From Leyella stercorea (lineage in GTDB: Bacteria > Bacteroidota > Bacteroidia > Bacteroidales > Bacteroidaceae), in contig NZ_JADYUF010000011.1 in NCBI RefSeq assembly GCF_021531655.1, positions 15,902 through 79,901 of the forward strand: a stretch of 64,000 bases of DNA. Reading direction: 5' to 3'. This document shows, piece after piece, positions 17,805-27,310 of the stretch. Every line of letters starts with the position of its first letter. Position 1 is the first letter of the stretch. The notes beneath the pieces were generated by a model. It ran no database searches. It worked only from the letters and a program-made list of their open reading frames with translations, and was not told the DNA's origin. Both the position numbers and the translations under genes were made by a program.

Positions 17805-18002
17805 GAATGGAGGTCTGCCTAATGGTACGACGGCAGACTGGTTTTTAAGCAATGTTTAAAAGACTTTTAGTTTTTAGTATAATTTGATATAAGGATTGAC
17901 TTGTACAAGCTCGTGAGAGTCGAAGGCAAGAATTTTTTGAAGATTTAAGATCTTCTCTGTGTGTGCGCTGGAACCGTGAGGTTTGGGCGCATTTTTTTTT
18001 TT
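17805..18002 (+). ncRNA. Candidate structured small RNA, about 195 nt
   Basis: A transcript bounded by a consensus promoter and an intrinsic terminator with no convincing open frame inside. The 5' part forms a perfect 7-bp hairpin GTCTGCC / GGCAGAC (about 17813-17837), the middle is AT-rich, GAAGATTTAAGATCTTC at 17939 can pair with itself, and the terminator hairpin closes the 3' end. Size and promoter strength fit a 6S-type or other housekeeping RNA, but I cannot match it to a named family by eye. It lies between dtd (divergent) and uvrC (convergent). Confidence 0.6.
17964..18002 (+). terminator. Intrinsic terminator of the candidate ncRNA
   Basis: The stem TGCGC/GCGCA with inner AACC/GGTT pairing around GTGA is followed by twelve T residues. 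It points on the plus strand. Confidence 0.8.
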
Positions 18003-18007
18003 ATACT

Positions 18008-18119
18008 TAGGAGGCTATGGCGTCCGCGCCATAGCCCGAGCAGTTAGCCGTCTTGATTCTAAAGAAGTTATTTGTCAAGTTGCTTGCTCAGGCTATGGCG
18101 CGGACGCCATAGCCTCCTA
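18008..18119. repeat. REP-like inverted pair, GGCTATGGCG family
   Basis: Two 29-bp arms (18008-18036 and 18091-18119) are inverted copies. Each arm is itself a hairpin, GGCTATGGCG-TCCG-CGCCATAGCC, with an AGGAGG/CCTCCT extension. Single copies of the same element occur at 21273-21306 and, more degenerate, at 56691-56724. Confidence 0.85.
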
Positions 18120-18164
18120 CTGTTTGATTATACTCTAAATATCGTATGACAATTAGTCCCTTTC

Positions 18165-18269
18165 AAAAGGAGTCCTTTTGCCTTCCAAAACGAGTCCTTT
18201 TGCATCCTAAAAGGAGTCCTTTTGCACTTCAAAACGAATCCTTTTGCAACCCAAAAGGAGTCCTTTTGC
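18165..18269. repeat. 22-bp-periodic short palindromic array B
   Basis: Five AAAAGGAGTCCTTTTG-type units at exact 22-bp spacing. Second-position variants AAAACGAGTCC and AAAACGAATCC alternate with the main form. The linkers CCTTCC, CATCCT, CACTTC and CAACCC differ. It lies about 100 bp beyond the end of uvrC. Confidence 0.85.
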
Positions 18270-18369
18270 GATACACCCCGATTTTCTTCGCGATACGCCT
18301 TGATTTTCTTCGCCCAAATGCCTCAATATCCCTGGGCTGCAAAAGTCTTCTTTATGCCAATTGTGACCA

Positions 18370-20202
18370 TTACTTCTTGCCCAGGCTTTCCATCAGTTTC
18401 GTTGCTTTGCTTGCCCCGATCACACCCGAAAGCATCTCGAACGAAGCCTCACGTATTCGTTTCACGCTCTTGAACTCGCTGAGCAGCTTCTCGCGTGTAG
18501 CCGGACCGATGCCCGGAATGTCGTCGAGAGCGCTGTGCAGGGCGTGTTTTGAGCGCTTGTCGCGGTGGAACTGTATGGCGTAGCGGTGTACTTCGTCCTG
18601 GATGCGTGTGAGCACGTGGAAGAGTTCGGAGTCCGTCTTCAGAGCTATCGTTTTGGGCGGATTGCCATAGAGCAGTTCGTTGGTGCGGTGGCGGTCGTCC
18701 TTGGCAAGTCCGGCTATGGGAATCCGGAGTCCGAGTTCGCCCTCTACAACCTGTCGCACCACGCTCATCTGACCCTGTCCGCCGTCGGTTATGATGAGGT
18801 CGGGCAGGGTAGTGCCTTCCTCCATCATGCGTGTGTAGCGCCGACGCACCACTTCCTGCATAGAGGCGTAGTCGTCGGGACCCTCAACGGTCTTGATGTT
18901 GTATTTGCGATAGTCCTTTTTCGAGGGTTTCATACCCTTGAACACTATGCAACCAGCCACGGCGTCGGTGCCCGAAATGTTGGAGTTGTCGAAACATTCT
19001 ATCTGATACGGCAGCTTGGCGAGCTGTAGTTTCTGCTGCAATTCCTTCATAAGACGTGTCTGTTTCTGTTCGGGATTGAGCTTTTCGGCCTGCTTCAGTC
19101 GGTCGAACTTATACTGCCGACAGTTCATTTCGCCGAGTTCGAGCAGGTGTTTCTTGTCGCCTCGTTGCGGAACGAAGAACTGCGCCTCGTTCAGTTGCCA
19201 CTCCATGTCGAACGGAACGATTATCTCCTTGGCCTTGCTCTGGAAACGTTCGCGTATTTCGGGGATAGCCGTCAGTAGCAGTTCGCGGTCGGTTTCGTCC
19301 AGTTTTCGCTTGTATTCGAACGTGAAACTCTGGTTTACGCTGCCGTTCTTGACGTGGATGTAATTGATGAAGGCGGTGCGGTTGTGCTCGTCGTCGACAA
19401 TAGTGAACACGTCAACGTCGGTTATCGTGTGACTGACAACCTCGCTTTTGGCGCAGAAACTCTCAATAAGCATGTATTTCTGCTTCAATTCCTCGGCTTC
19501 CTCAAACTTCAGTTCAGCCGCCTTTTGCTGCATTTCCTCGAAAACGTGCTGCGACAATTCGCGCGTGTTGCCCTTCAATATCTCACGCGCCTGGGCTATC
19601 GATGCCTGATAATCCTCCAGCGATTGCTTGCCGCAACAAGGTGCCTTGCAGTTGTGTATGTGATATTCCAGACACGGCTTGTACTTGCCCTGCTCTATAC
19701 CTTCCTTTGTTATCGGCATTCGGCAAGTGCGCGGCTTGTAGAGCTTGTGTATGAGTTCGAGCACGGCAAACATGCTACCCGTATGTGAGTAGGGTCCGAA
19801 GAACGTTCCGAATCGCTTGTTTATCTGTCGCGTCTTGAACACTCGCGGCAGATATTCGTTCGTAATGCAGATACTGGGGTAGGTCTTGCCGTCCTTGAGC
19901 AATACATTGTAGCGTGGATTGTATTTCTTTATGAGACTGTTTTCGAGCAATAGCGCATCCTCTTCGGTGTTGACCACCGTGTAGCTTATGTCCTCTATCT
20001 TCGAGACAAGCACCTTGGTCTTGAACCTATCCACCTCCTTGTGGAAGTAGGACGACACGCGCTGCTTCAGACGCTTAGCCTTGCCTACGTATATAATGGT
20101 ATGGTCGGCATCGTAAAACTGATAGCTGCCGGGCTTGTCGGGCATGTTAAGCACGATGTTCTTGAGTCGTTCAATGCGCTTCTCGTTCTCTTCTCTTGTC
20201 AT
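18370..20202 (-). CDS. uvrC: Excinuclease ABC subunit C
   Basis: Nuclease subunit that makes both incisions in nucleotide-excision repair. 610 residues. The N-terminal GIY-YIG nuclease domain is MPDKPGSYQFYD...IYVGKAKRLKQRV. The UVR (UvrB-binding) motif is around KAAELKFEEAEELKQKY. The C-terminal RNase H-like nuclease domain begins near CFDNSNISGTDAVAGCIVF (DxS), and a tandem helix-hairpin-helix ends the protein (LDDIPGIGPATREKLLSEF). Apt lies 265 bp upstream, separated by a parS-like site and a hairpin. Confidence 0.97.
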   Translation of the reverse strand: MTREENEKRIERLKNIVLNMPDKPGSYQFYDADHTIIYVGKAKRLKQRVSSYFHKEVDRFKTKVLVSKIEDISYTVVNTEEDALLLENSLIKKYNPRYNVLLKDGKTYPSICITNEYLPRVFKTRQINKRFGTFFGPYSHTGSMFAVLELIHKLYKPRTCRMPITKEGIEQGKYKPCLEYHIHNCKAPCCGKQSLEDYQASIAQAREILKGNTRELSQHVFEEMQQKAAELKFEEAEELKQKYMLIESFCAKSEVVSHTITDVDVFTIVDDEHNRTAFINYIHVKNGSVNQSFTFEYKRKLDETDRELLLTAIPEIRERFQSKAKEIIVPFDMEWQLNEAQFFVPQRGDKKHLLELGEMNCRQYKFDRLKQAEKLNPEQKQTRLMKELQQKLQLAKLPYQIECFDNSNISGTDAVAGCIVFKGMKPSKKDYRKYNIKTVEGPDDYASMQEVVRRRYTRMMEEGTTLPDLIITDGGQGQMSVVRQVVEGELGLRIPIAGLAKDDRHRTNELLYGNPPKTIALKTDSELFHVLTRIQDEVHRYAIQFHRDKRSKHALHSALDDIPGIGPATREKLLSEFKSVKRIREASFEMLSGVIGASKATKLMESLGKK

Positions 20203-20270
20203 GTTGCTCGTTGATTTGTTAGAATGTAGTTGCCAGTAACTTGCTTGAAACTAAGAGTTTTGCCTCCTGT

Positions 20271-20286
20271 TGTTTCACGTGTAACT
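20271..20286. other. parS-like site 1
   Basis: TGTTTCACGTGTAACT differs from the widespread ParB-binding site TGTTTCACGTGAAACA at two of 16 positions and keeps the central TTTCACGTG. It lies between uvrC and apt, outside coding sequence. A second such site lies 762 bp away on the other side of apt. Confidence 0.5.
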
Positions 20287-20357
20287 ATAATATGTTCGTC
20301 CTGTGTGTCGCTGCTCAGACTGCTTTGGGTGTAAGCTTAGGACTGGTGAGTATATGG

Positions 20358-20431
20358 AAAGAGGAGGCATCGTGTCTCCGATACATCCGCCCATGGCTTC
20401 GCCTGTATCAGAGACGAGACGCCTCCTCTTT
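20358..20431. repeat. Large hairpin between apt and uvrC
   Basis: Arms of 28 bp, beginning AAAGAGGAGGC at 20358 and ending GCCTCCTCTTT at 20431, with about four mismatches and an 18-bp loop. It shares GGAGGC ends with the GGCTATGGCG REP-like family. On the minus strand it follows apt and could act as a transcript end or processing site, though no T-run is evident. Confidence 0.7.
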
Positions 20432-20467
20432 CGTTTGTTGTTTCTTTGATATTCGTACGGCTCTTCA

Positions 20468-20998
20468 TTATATCTGAATGAGCGACGTAATCTCTATGTC
20501 CTTGTCGAAGTCTGCGCGTCCGTTCAGTCCCTCGTTTACGAGTTCGATGATGAAGTTGCAGTAGACTTTCTTGGGCTTAAACTTCTTTACGAGATTGCAA
20601 GCAGCCTGCATTGTACCTCCAGTAGCGAGCAAGTCGTCGTGCAGCAGAATCACGTCGTTCTCGTTGATGGCGTCCTTGTGGATCTCGATAGTGTCCTTGC
20701 CATACTCCTTGGCGTAGCTTTCCTGCACAGTATCGCAAGGCAGTTTGCCAGGCTTGCGGCATAATACCACTCCGGCATTCAAGCGCAGGGCGAGGGCAGA
20801 CGACATTACGAAGCCGCGCGACTCGATTCCTACTATCTTTGTAATGCCCTTGTCTTTGTAGAGGTCGTACATCTCGTCGCAAATCTCTTTAAGGCATTCG
20901 CTGCTCTTAAACAATGTTGTAACGTCTCGGAAGTTTACTCCCTTCTTCGGCCAATCTGGAATACAACGCAGATTGTCAAGCAATAGTTTGTTGTTCAT
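20468..20998 (-). CDS. apt: Adenine phosphoribosyltransferase
   Basis: Salvages adenine with PRPP to AMP. 176 residues. The PRPP-binding loop is VILLHDDLLATGGTMQAAC; the N-terminus IPDWPKKGVNFRDVTTLFKS is the family signature. The catalytic loop region RKPGKLPCDTVQESYAKEYG is intact. Located between mnmG and uvrC on the same strand, with parS-like sites on both sides. Confidence 0.97.
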   Translation of the reverse strand: MNNKLLLDNLRCIPDWPKKGVNFRDVTTLFKSSECLKEICDEMYDLYKDKGITKIVGIESRGFVMSSALALRLNAGVVLCRKPGKLPCDTVQESYAKEYGKDTIEIHKDAINENDVILLHDDLLATGGTMQAACNLVKKFKPKKVYCNFIIELVNEGLNGRADFDKDIEITSLIQI

Positions 20999-21032
20999 TA
21001 TCAGTTGATTTGATTAAATTCGTTGTTCTTTT

Positions 21033-21048
21033 TGTTTCACGTGGAACG
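21033..21048. other. parS-like site 2
   Basis: TGTTTCACGTGGAACG matches the parS consensus at 14 of 16 positions, with the inner 14-mer GTTTCACGTGGAAC nearly palindromic. It lies 35 bp upstream of the apt start codon. mnmG (gidA), commonly near the replication origin, is the next gene. Confidence 0.55.
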
Positions 21049-21072
21049 AGAAGCCAGCGGCAACGCCGCTGG

Positions 21073-21470
21073 AATTGGGGATTTTGAATTTTGAGTTTTG
21101 AATTGTGCTCGGCTACGCCTTCGCTTTTGGGTTGTTCAATTATGAATTGCTCTTGGCTGTGGCTTCGCTTTTGGATTGTTCGATTATGAATTGAAGAGTT
21201 GTGCAATTGTATTTCGATGGGGTTTTGTATCGCATGTTTTTTTTGCGCTACGATTTATTGAATCGGTTTGCTGCTCAGGCTATGGCGGGGACGCCATAGC
21301 CTCCTATGGTTTGTTTTGCATTGCTTGTACAGCCCAACTTAGAATTTGTGGTTCTTAAATTCATTGCTCATAATTTTGAAGTCCGTAATTCCTAATTCAG
21401 AAGTTTGCAATTCAAAATCGCAGGCGTAGCTGCGAACAATTCAAAACTCAAAATTCAAAATTCAAAACTC
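21073..21470. repeat. Intergenic low-complexity region between apt and mnmG
   Basis: The 475-bp gap holds no plausible gene. It contains CCAGCGG-CAA-CCGCTGG-like hairpin sequence at about 21054-21072, TTTGAATTTTGAGTTTTGAA tracts at 21080-21105, a direct repeat of the words GGCTACGCCTTCGCTTTTGG and GGCTGTGGCTTCGCTTTTGG, a GGCTATGGCG-family element at 21273-21306, and inverted CAAAACTCAAAATTC tracts at 21430-21470 ending at the mnmG stop codon. Confidence 0.7.
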
Positions 21471-21473
21471 GCA

Positions 21474-23345
21474 TTATCGATGCATCAGAACCAGCAGTAC
21501 GTTGATGTCGCTGGGCGACACGCCAGGAATGCGTGATGCTTGTCCGAGTGTCTCGGGATTGATGCGCATAAGTTTTTGTCTGCCCTCGGTAGATATCTCG
21601 TGGAGCTCTTCGTAGTTGAAGTGTCCCTTGATTCTAATATCTTCGAGGCGATGCATCTTGTCGGCTATCTGTCGTTCGCGTTTGATATAGCCGTCGTACT
21701 TGATGAGTATCTCGGCTGCTTCAATTATTTCGTCGCGTCTAGTATCGTCAGTATCGAGTGCAGCACGTAGTGGGGCGATGGCAGAAGCGAGTTGTTTGAT
21801 GGAGAGTTGCGGTCGGGCTATCAGGCTCGATATTGTAGCGCCGAACTGCATTGGAGTCGTTCCGAACGATTCGAGAACTGCGTTTACGTCGCGAGGCTTC
21901 ACGTTGGTAGAGTTGCAGAAGTTGACTATGCGTTCAATCTCCGCCTTCTTCTTAAGCCAATGGTCGTAACGTTCGCGACTGGCGAGTCCGAGGTTGTAAG
22001 CCGTTTCGGTGAGTCGGGCGTCGGCATTGTCTTGACGGAGCAGGATGCGGTATTCGGCACGTGAGGTGAACATACGGTATGGCTCGTCAACACCCTTCGT
22101 CGTGAGGTCATCGATGAGCACTCCTATATAGCCTTCGTCGCGCTTCATTATGTAAGGTTCGCCACCGCCGCAGAGTAGGGCAGCGTTGATGCCGGCAATG
22201 GTGCCTTGTCCGCCGGCTTCCTCATATCCCGTTGTGCCGTTGACCTGACCTGCGAAGAACAGACCCTTTACTATCTTCGACTCCAACGAAGGCTTCAGCT
22301 GGGTTGGGTCGAAGTAGTCGTACTCGATGGCGTAGCCCGGTCGGTAGACTTTTATATCTCGGAAAGCCTTTATTTTTCTGAGGGCAGCGAGCTGTACTTC
22401 CATCGGCATAGAAGAAGAAAAACCGTTAAGATACATCTCGTTGGTATCTTCACCTTCCGGTTCGAGGAATAGCGGATGCTGATCCTTGTCGGGGAACGTC
22501 ACGAGTTTGGTTTCTATCGAAGGGCAGTAGCGCGGTCCGGTGGACTTAATCTGACCGTTGTAGAGAGGCGATTCGGCAATGGCAGCGCGCAGCGTGTCGT
22601 GCACCTCCTTATTAGTATATGTGGTCCAGCACGGCAGTTGTTGCAGATGTCGCGGGGCTGTCATGTACGAGAAACCGTGATAATCGGTTTCGCCGGGTTG
22701 GCATTCCATATCCTCGAAGTGTACAGAGCGGCGGTCGATACGTACCGGTGTGCCCGTCTTCATTCGTTGTGAAGTAATGCCGTGTCGGGTGATGCTCTCG
22801 GTGAAGTGCAGCACGGCAGGTTCGGCGCAGCGTCCGCCCGGCACTTGCTTGCGTCCCACGTGCATCAGTCCGTTGAGGAAAGTGCCCGCTGTGATGATTA
22901 CAGCTTTAGCGCGGAACGTCACGCCCCACACCGTTTCCACTCCAACCGCCTCGCCGTTCTCCACCAGAAGTTCGCAAGCCTCATCCTGCCAGATGTCGAG
23001 TCCGTCGACACGGTCGAGGCGTGTGCGCCACTCCCAGATGAATTTGCCGCGGTCGCATTGTGCTCGCGGACTCCATACGGCAGGTCCCTTGCCGCGGTTG
23101 AGCATACGGAACTGTATAGAAGTAGCATCCGTCACGAGGCCCATCTCGCCTCCCAGCGCATCAATCTCGCGTACGATCTGTCCCTTGGCGATTCCTCCAA
23201 TGGCAGGGTTGCAGCTCATCTGTCCGATTTTGTTCATATCCATCGTTATCAGACAAGTCTTTGCGCCCATACGTGCCGCCGCTGCTGCAGCCTCACAACC
23301 GGCATGTCCGCCTCCGATGACTATAACGTCGTAGTTGAAAATCAT
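21474..23345 (-). CDS. mnmG: tRNA uridine-5-carboxymethylaminomethyl modification enzyme
   Basis: FAD-dependent subunit that, with MnmE, modifies U34 of certain tRNAs. 623 residues. The N-terminal FAD-binding Rossmann motif is GGGHAGCEAAAAAARMG. The GidA signatures GPRYCPSIE and GQVNGTTGYEEA are present, followed by the C-terminal helical domain that docks MnmE. A -7 element lies about 70 bp upstream. Confidence 0.97.
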   Translation of the reverse strand: MIFNYDVIVIGGGHAGCEAAAAAARMGAKTCLITMDMNKIGQMSCNPAIGGIAKGQIVREIDALGGEMGLVTDATSIQFRMLNRGKGPAVWSPRAQCDRGKFIWEWRTRLDRVDGLDIWQDEACELLVENGEAVGVETVWGVTFRAKAVIITAGTFLNGLMHVGRKQVPGGRCAEPAVLHFTESITRHGITSQRMKTGTPVRIDRRSVHFEDMECQPGETDYHGFSYMTAPRHLQQLPCWTTYTNKEVHDTLRAAIAESPLYNGQIKSTGPRYCPSIETKLVTFPDKDQHPLFLEPEGEDTNEMYLNGFSSSMPMEVQLAALRKIKAFRDIKVYRPGYAIEYDYFDPTQLKPSLESKIVKGLFFAGQVNGTTGYEEAGGQGTIAGINAALLCGGGEPYIMKRDEGYIGVLIDDLTTKGVDEPYRMFTSRAEYRILLRQDNADARLTETAYNLGLASRERYDHWLKKKAEIERIVNFCNSTNVKPRDVNAVLESFGTTPMQFGATISSLIARPQLSIKQLASAIAPLRAALDTDDTRRDEIIEAAEILIKYDGYIKRERQIADKMHRLEDIRIKGHFNYEELHEISTEGRQKLMRINPETLGQASRIPGVSPSDINVLLVLMHR

Positions 23346-23413
23346 ATGTATTGCTTGTCGGTGTTAAATTGTGCGGCATGGCCCAGAGCCATACAGCGCA
23401 TGTTTCATGCTCG

Positions 23414-23421
23414 CAAAATTA
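23414..23421 (-). promoter_or_regulatory. -7 promoter element of mnmG
   Basis: TAATTTTG on the minus strand, 69 bp upstream of the mnmG start, divergent from the fumarate reductase promoter at 23453-23483. Confidence 0.55.
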
Positions 23422-23452
23422 AGAATAAAAAATGATTTTTGAAGAGAAATAG

Positions 23453-23483
23453 TTTGATTTATCATCAAATTTCAGTATTTTTG
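23453..23483 (+). promoter_or_regulatory. Consensus promoter and 210-bp leader of frdCAB
   Basis: TTTG (23453-23456), a 19-bp spacer and TATTTTTG (23476-23483) match the consensus exactly. The start codon of frdC is at 23702, so the leader is about 210 nt. It can form local hairpins (for example around CATATTGCAGCAAACTACGCAATACAG), but I recognise no riboswitch. Such a long leader is unlike the very short leaders elsewhere in the window. Confidence 0.75.
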
Positions 23484-23701
23484 CAGACTGTAAGGATATG
23501 GCTTATACCTATTATATAGTATAGTGTGACGAGGACGGTGCCATATTGCAGCAAACTACGCAATACAGCATCTCTGCAGTTCGCATTCAACCGTATAGTT
23601 ACAGTATAAGTATCAGTCAGAACCTTATATGAAATTGTGTAACCTTAAGGAATGAAACATCAATAATTCTAACAGTTAATAATTTAAATTTCAAATCATT
23701 T

Positions 23702-24382
23702 ATGTGGTTAATCAATTCATCTATTGGTAGAAAGGTGGTGATGGCCTTGACTGGTGTCGCCCTTGTTCTATTCCTGACATTCCACATGTCAATGAATGTT
23801 GCAGCTCTCTTCTCTGGAGACGCTTACAACACTATCTGTGAGTTACTCGGTGCCAACTGGTATGCCGTAGTTGCGACAATGGGCTTGGCTGCCCTCGCAG
23901 TAATCCACATCGTTTACGCCTTCTGGCTTACGATGCAGAACCGTACCGCTCGCGGTACCTCTCGCTATGAGGTTGTAGCTAAGCCTCAGAACGTAGAGTG
24001 GGCATCACAGAACATGCTCGTACTCGGTATCATCGTTCTGCTCGGTCTGTTGCTCCACTTCTTCAACTTCTGGTACAACATGATGTTTGCTGAGCTTGTA
24101 GGCTTCCAGGGCGTATGTGATCCTGCTGACGGCTTCGGCTGGATTCAGGAGACATTCAAGAACCCGGTTTACGTAGTTCTCTACATCGTATGGCTCGTAG
24201 CTCTCTGGTTCCACCTCACACACGGTTTCTGGAGTGCAATGCAGACATTCGGCTGGAATGGTAAGGTATGGTTCAACCGTTGGAAGGTTATCGGTCAGGT
24301 TTACTCAACCCTCCTCATCCTCGGTTTCCTCGTAGTAGTAATTGCTTTCGCACTTGGTTGCGCACCGAGCCTCTGCTGCTAA
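23702..24382 (+). CDS. frdC: Fumarate reductase/succinate dehydrogenase cytochrome b subunit
   Basis: Di-heme membrane anchor that passes electrons from menaquinol to the catalytic subunits. 226 residues with five hydrophobic segments, as in the Wolinella-type quinol:fumarate reductase. Candidate heme ligands are His28 (TFHMS), His69 (VIHIVYAF), His119 (LLHFF) and His171/His174 (FHLTHGF). First gene of frdCAB, 36 bp upstream of frdA. In gut Bacteroidales this complex supports fumarate respiration leading to succinate and propionate. Confidence 0.95.
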   Translation: MWLINSSIGRKVVMALTGVALVLFLTFHMSMNVAALFSGDAYNTICELLGANWYAVVATMGLAALAVIHIVYAFWLTMQNRTARGTSRYEVVAKPQNVEWASQNMLVLGIIVLLGLLLHFFNFWYNMMFAELVGFQGVCDPADGFGWIQETFKNPVYVVLYIVWLVALWFHLTHGFWSAMQTFGWNGKVWFNRWKVIGQVYSTLLILGFLVVVIAFALGCAPSLCC

Positions 24383-24418
24383 TTCGTAATTCTTAAATCG
24401 TAAATCGTAATTTATATT

Positions 24419-26401
24419 ATGGCTAAGAATATTAATTCAAGAATCCCTGAAGGCCCAGTGGCCGAGAAGTGGACCAACTATAAAGCTCACCAGCGTCTGG
24501 TGAACCCCAAGAACAAACTCAAGCTCGACATTATCGTTGTAGGTACAGGTCTTGCAGGTGCTTCTGCAGCAGCCAGCCTCGGCGAAATGGGTTTCCGTGT
24601 GCTTAACTTCTGCATTCAGGACTCTCCGCGTCGCGCTCACTCTATCGCAGCTCAGGGTGGTATCAACGCTGCCAAGAACTATCAGAATGACGGCGACTCA
24701 GTATATCGTTTGTTCTATGATACAGTAAAGGGTGGTGACTACCGTGCTCGTGAGGCTAACGTATACCGTCTTGCCGAGGTGTCAAATGACATCATCGACC
24801 AGTGCGTTGCTCAGGGCGTTCCTTTTGCTCGTGAGTACGGCGGCATGCTCGCCAACCGTTCATTCGGTGGTGCTCAGGTTTCGCGTACATTCTACGCTAA
24901 GGGTCAGACCGGTCAGCAGCTGCTCCTCGGTGCTTACTCAGCACTTTCAAAGCAGGTTAACACAGGCCGTGTGCTCCTCTACACTCGTTACGAGATGGAA
25001 GACGTAGTTATCGTTGACGGTCGTGCTCGTGGTATCATCGCCAAGAACCTCGTTACCGGTAAGCTCGAGCGTTTCTCAGCAAACGCAGTTGTTATCGCTA
25101 CTGGTGGTTATGGCAACACATACTTCCTCTCTACAAACGCTATGGGTTGCAACTGTACAGCAGCTGTCCAGTGCTATCGTAAGGGTGCTTACTTCGCAAA
25201 TCCTTGCTACGTTCAGATCCACCCGACATGTATCCCCGTACACGGCGACAAGCAGTCTAAGCTTACTCTTATGTCAGAGTCACTGCGTAACGACGGTCGT
25301 ATCTGGGTACCGAAGAACATCGAGGATGCCAAGGCTCTGCAGGCTGGCACCAAGAAGGGCAGCGATATTCCTGAGGAAGACCGCGACTACTACTTGGAGC
25401 GTCGTTATCCGGCATTCGGCAACCTCGTTCCGCGTGACGTTGCTTCACGTGCTGCCAAGGAGCGTTGCGACAAGGGCTTCGGCGTAAACAATACCGGTCT
25501 TGCCGTATTCCTCGACTTCTCTGAGTCAATCAACCGCCTCGGTATCGACGTTATCCGTCAGCGTTATGGCAACCTCTTCGACATGTACGAGGAGATTACT
25601 GACGTTAACCCTGGTGAGCTTGCCAACGAAATCAATGGCGTTAAGTACTACAACCCGATGATGATCTATCCTGCTATCCACTACACAATGGGTGGTATCT
25701 GGGTAGACTACGAACTCCAGACTTCAATCACTGGTCTGTTCGCTATCGGTGAGTGCAACTTCTCTGACCACGGTGCCAACCGTCTTGGTGCTTCTGCTCT
25801 TATGCAGGGCTTGGCCGATGGTTACTTCGTATTGCCTTACACCATCCAGAACTACCTTGCCGACCAGGCTATCTGGCCGCACCTCTCTACCGATCTGCCA
25901 GAGTTTGCTGAGGCAGAGAAGGGTGTTCAGGCTGAGATCGACCGCCTCATGAACATCAAGGGTAAGCGTTCTGTTGACTCTATCCACAAGGAGCTTGGCC
26001 ACATCATGTGGGAGCACGTAGGTATGGGTCGTACGGCAGATGGCTTGAAGGAAGGCATCGAGCTTATCAAGAAGCTCCGCAAGGAATTCAACACCAACCT
26101 CTTCATCCCTGGATCGAAGGAAGGCTTGAACGTAGAGCTCGACAAGGCTATCCACCTCCGCGACTTCATCCTCATGGGTGAGCTTATCGCACACGACGCC
26201 CTCTCACGTGAGGAGTCTTGCGGTGGTCACTTCCGCGAGGAGCACCAGACTCCAGAGGGCGAGGCACAGCGCGACGACGAGAACTTCTTCTATGTAGGTT
26301 GCTGGGAGTACAAGAACAACGACGAGACAGCTCCTGAGCTCATCAAGGAGCCGCTCGAGTACGAGGCAATCAAGGTACAGACACGTAACTATAAGAACTA
26401 A
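24419..26401 (+). CDS. frdA: Fumarate reductase/succinate dehydrogenase flavoprotein subunit
   Basis: Catalytic subunit, 660 residues, interconverting fumarate and succinate. The FAD Rossmann motif is [19 protein letters not shown]. The covalent-FAD His is in [15 protein letters not shown]. Active-site regions include [19 protein letters not shown] and [11 protein letters not shown]. The C-terminal GHFREEHQT motif is present. The start [18 protein letters not shown] matches the family. Codon use is strongly biased (many CTC, CGT, GTA), as expected for high expression. Confidence 0.97.
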   Translation: MAKNINSRIPEGPVAEKWTNYKAHQRLVNPKNKLKLDIIVVGTGLAGASAAASLGEMGFRVLNFCIQDSPRRAHSIAAQGGINAAKNYQNDGDSVYRLFYDTVKGGDYRAREANVYRLAEVSNDIIDQCVAQGVPFAREYGGMLANRSFGGAQVSRTFYAKGQTGQQLLLGAYSALSKQVNTGRVLLYTRYEMEDVVIVDGRARGIIAKNLVTGKLERFSANAVVIATGGYGNTYFLSTNAMGCNCTAAVQCYRKGAYFANPCYVQIHPTCIPVHGDKQSKLTLMSESLRNDGRIWVPKNIEDAKALQAGTKKGSDIPEEDRDYYLERRYPAFGNLVPRDVASRAAKERCDKGFGVNNTGLAVFLDFSESINRLGIDVIRQRYGNLFDMYEEITDVNPGELANEINGVKYYNPMMIYPAIHYTMGGIWVDYELQTSITGLFAIGECNFSDHGANRLGASALMQGLADGYFVLPYTIQNYLADQAIWPHLSTDLPEFAEAEKGVQAEIDRLMNIKGKRSVDSIHKELGHIMWEHVGMGRTADGLKEGIELIKKLRKEFNTNLFIPGSKEGLNVELDKAIHLRDFILMGELIAHDALSREESCGGHFREEHQTPEGEAQRDDENFFYVGCWEYKNNDETAPELIKEPLEYEAIKVQTRNYKN

Positions 26402-26409
26402 TAAAGATT

Positions 26410-27162
26410 ATGGCAAATATATCATTCACACTGAAATATTGGCGTCAGAACGGCCCGCAGGACAAGGGTCACTTTGACACACGCGAGATGAAGGATATCC
26501 CTACGGATACCTCTTTCCTTGAGATGCTCGACATCCTTAACGAGCAGCTCATCGAGGAAGGCAACGAGCCTTTCGTATTCGATCACGACTGCCGCGAGGG
26601 TATCTGCGGTATGTGCTCACTCTACATCAATGGTCATCCCCACGGACCTAACCAGGGTGCCACAACCTGCCAGCTCTACATGCGTAAGTTCAACGATGGC
26701 GACGTTATCACCGTTGAGCCTTGGCGTTCGGCTGCATTCCCAGTTATCAAGGACTGTATGGTAGACCGCTCTGCATTCGACAAGATCATGCAGGCAGGTG
26801 GTTACGTTAGCGTTCGCACAGGCCAGCCCCAGGACGCTAACGCTATCCTCATCCCGAAGGAAGACGCCGACGAGGCTATGGATTGCGCTACATGTATCGG
26901 TTGCGGTTGCTGTGTAGCAGCCTGCAAGAACGGTTCTGCAATGCTCTTCGTAAGCTCTAAGGTTAGCCAGCTCGCTCTCCTTCCCCAGGGTCGTCCTGAG
27001 GCAGCTAAGCGTGCAAAGGCTATGATCGCCAAGATGGAGGAGCTCGGTTTCGGTAACTGCACCAACACTCGCGCTTGCGAGGCTGAGTGCCCGAAGAACG
27101 AATCTATCGCCAACATCGCTCGCCTCAACCGTGAGTTCATCAAGGCTAAGCTCGCTGACTAA
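26410..27162 (+). CDS. frdB: Fumarate reductase/succinate dehydrogenase iron-sulfur subunit
   Basis: Electron-transfer subunit, 250 residues, linking flavoprotein to heme. The N-terminal [2Fe-2S] ligands are in [12 protein letters not shown] and the Cys of ATTCQLYM. The [4Fe-4S] ligands are in [17 protein letters not shown], and the last cluster is in [14 protein letters not shown]. It begins 8 bp after frdA and is followed by a strong terminator. Confidence 0.97.
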   Translation: MANISFTLKYWRQNGPQDKGHFDTREMKDIPTDTSFLEMLDILNEQLIEEGNEPFVFDHDCREGICGMCSLYINGHPHGPNQGATTCQLYMRKFNDGDVITVEPWRSAAFPVIKDCMVDRSAFDKIMQAGGYVSVRTGQPQDANAILIPKEDADEAMDCATCIGCGCCVAACKNGSAMLFVSSKVSQLALLPQGRPEAAKRAKAMIAKMEELGFGNCTNTRACEAECPKNESIANIARLNREFIKAKLAD

Positions 27163-27184
27163 TTCAGTCAACAACAAATAAACT

Positions 27185-27233
27185 AAGCGGATGCGAAGCA
27201 CTCTCAGAAGTGCGGCGCATCCGCTTTTTTTTT
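27185..27233 (+). terminator. Intrinsic terminator of frdCAB
   Basis: The stem AAGCGGATGCG / CGCATCCGCTT with an inner GCACT/AGTGC extension is followed by nine T residues. Confidence 0.9.
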
Positions 27234-27310
27234 ATCATATATCCAAGCATTTTTCTATTCGTTTGCAACATAGTTGCATATCTTATTTCATATCTTTGCA
27301 ACTGATGATT

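Noticed and set aside
18165..18269. CRISPR array (also at 10512, 34527 and 51544)
   Set aside because: Repeats are 15-16 bp at 22-bp period with linkers of 6-7 bp, far too short for spacers, and no cas genes are in the window.
18146..18583. 145-codon plus-strand frame
   Set aside because: It starts in array B and continues antisense to the end of uvrC; spurious.
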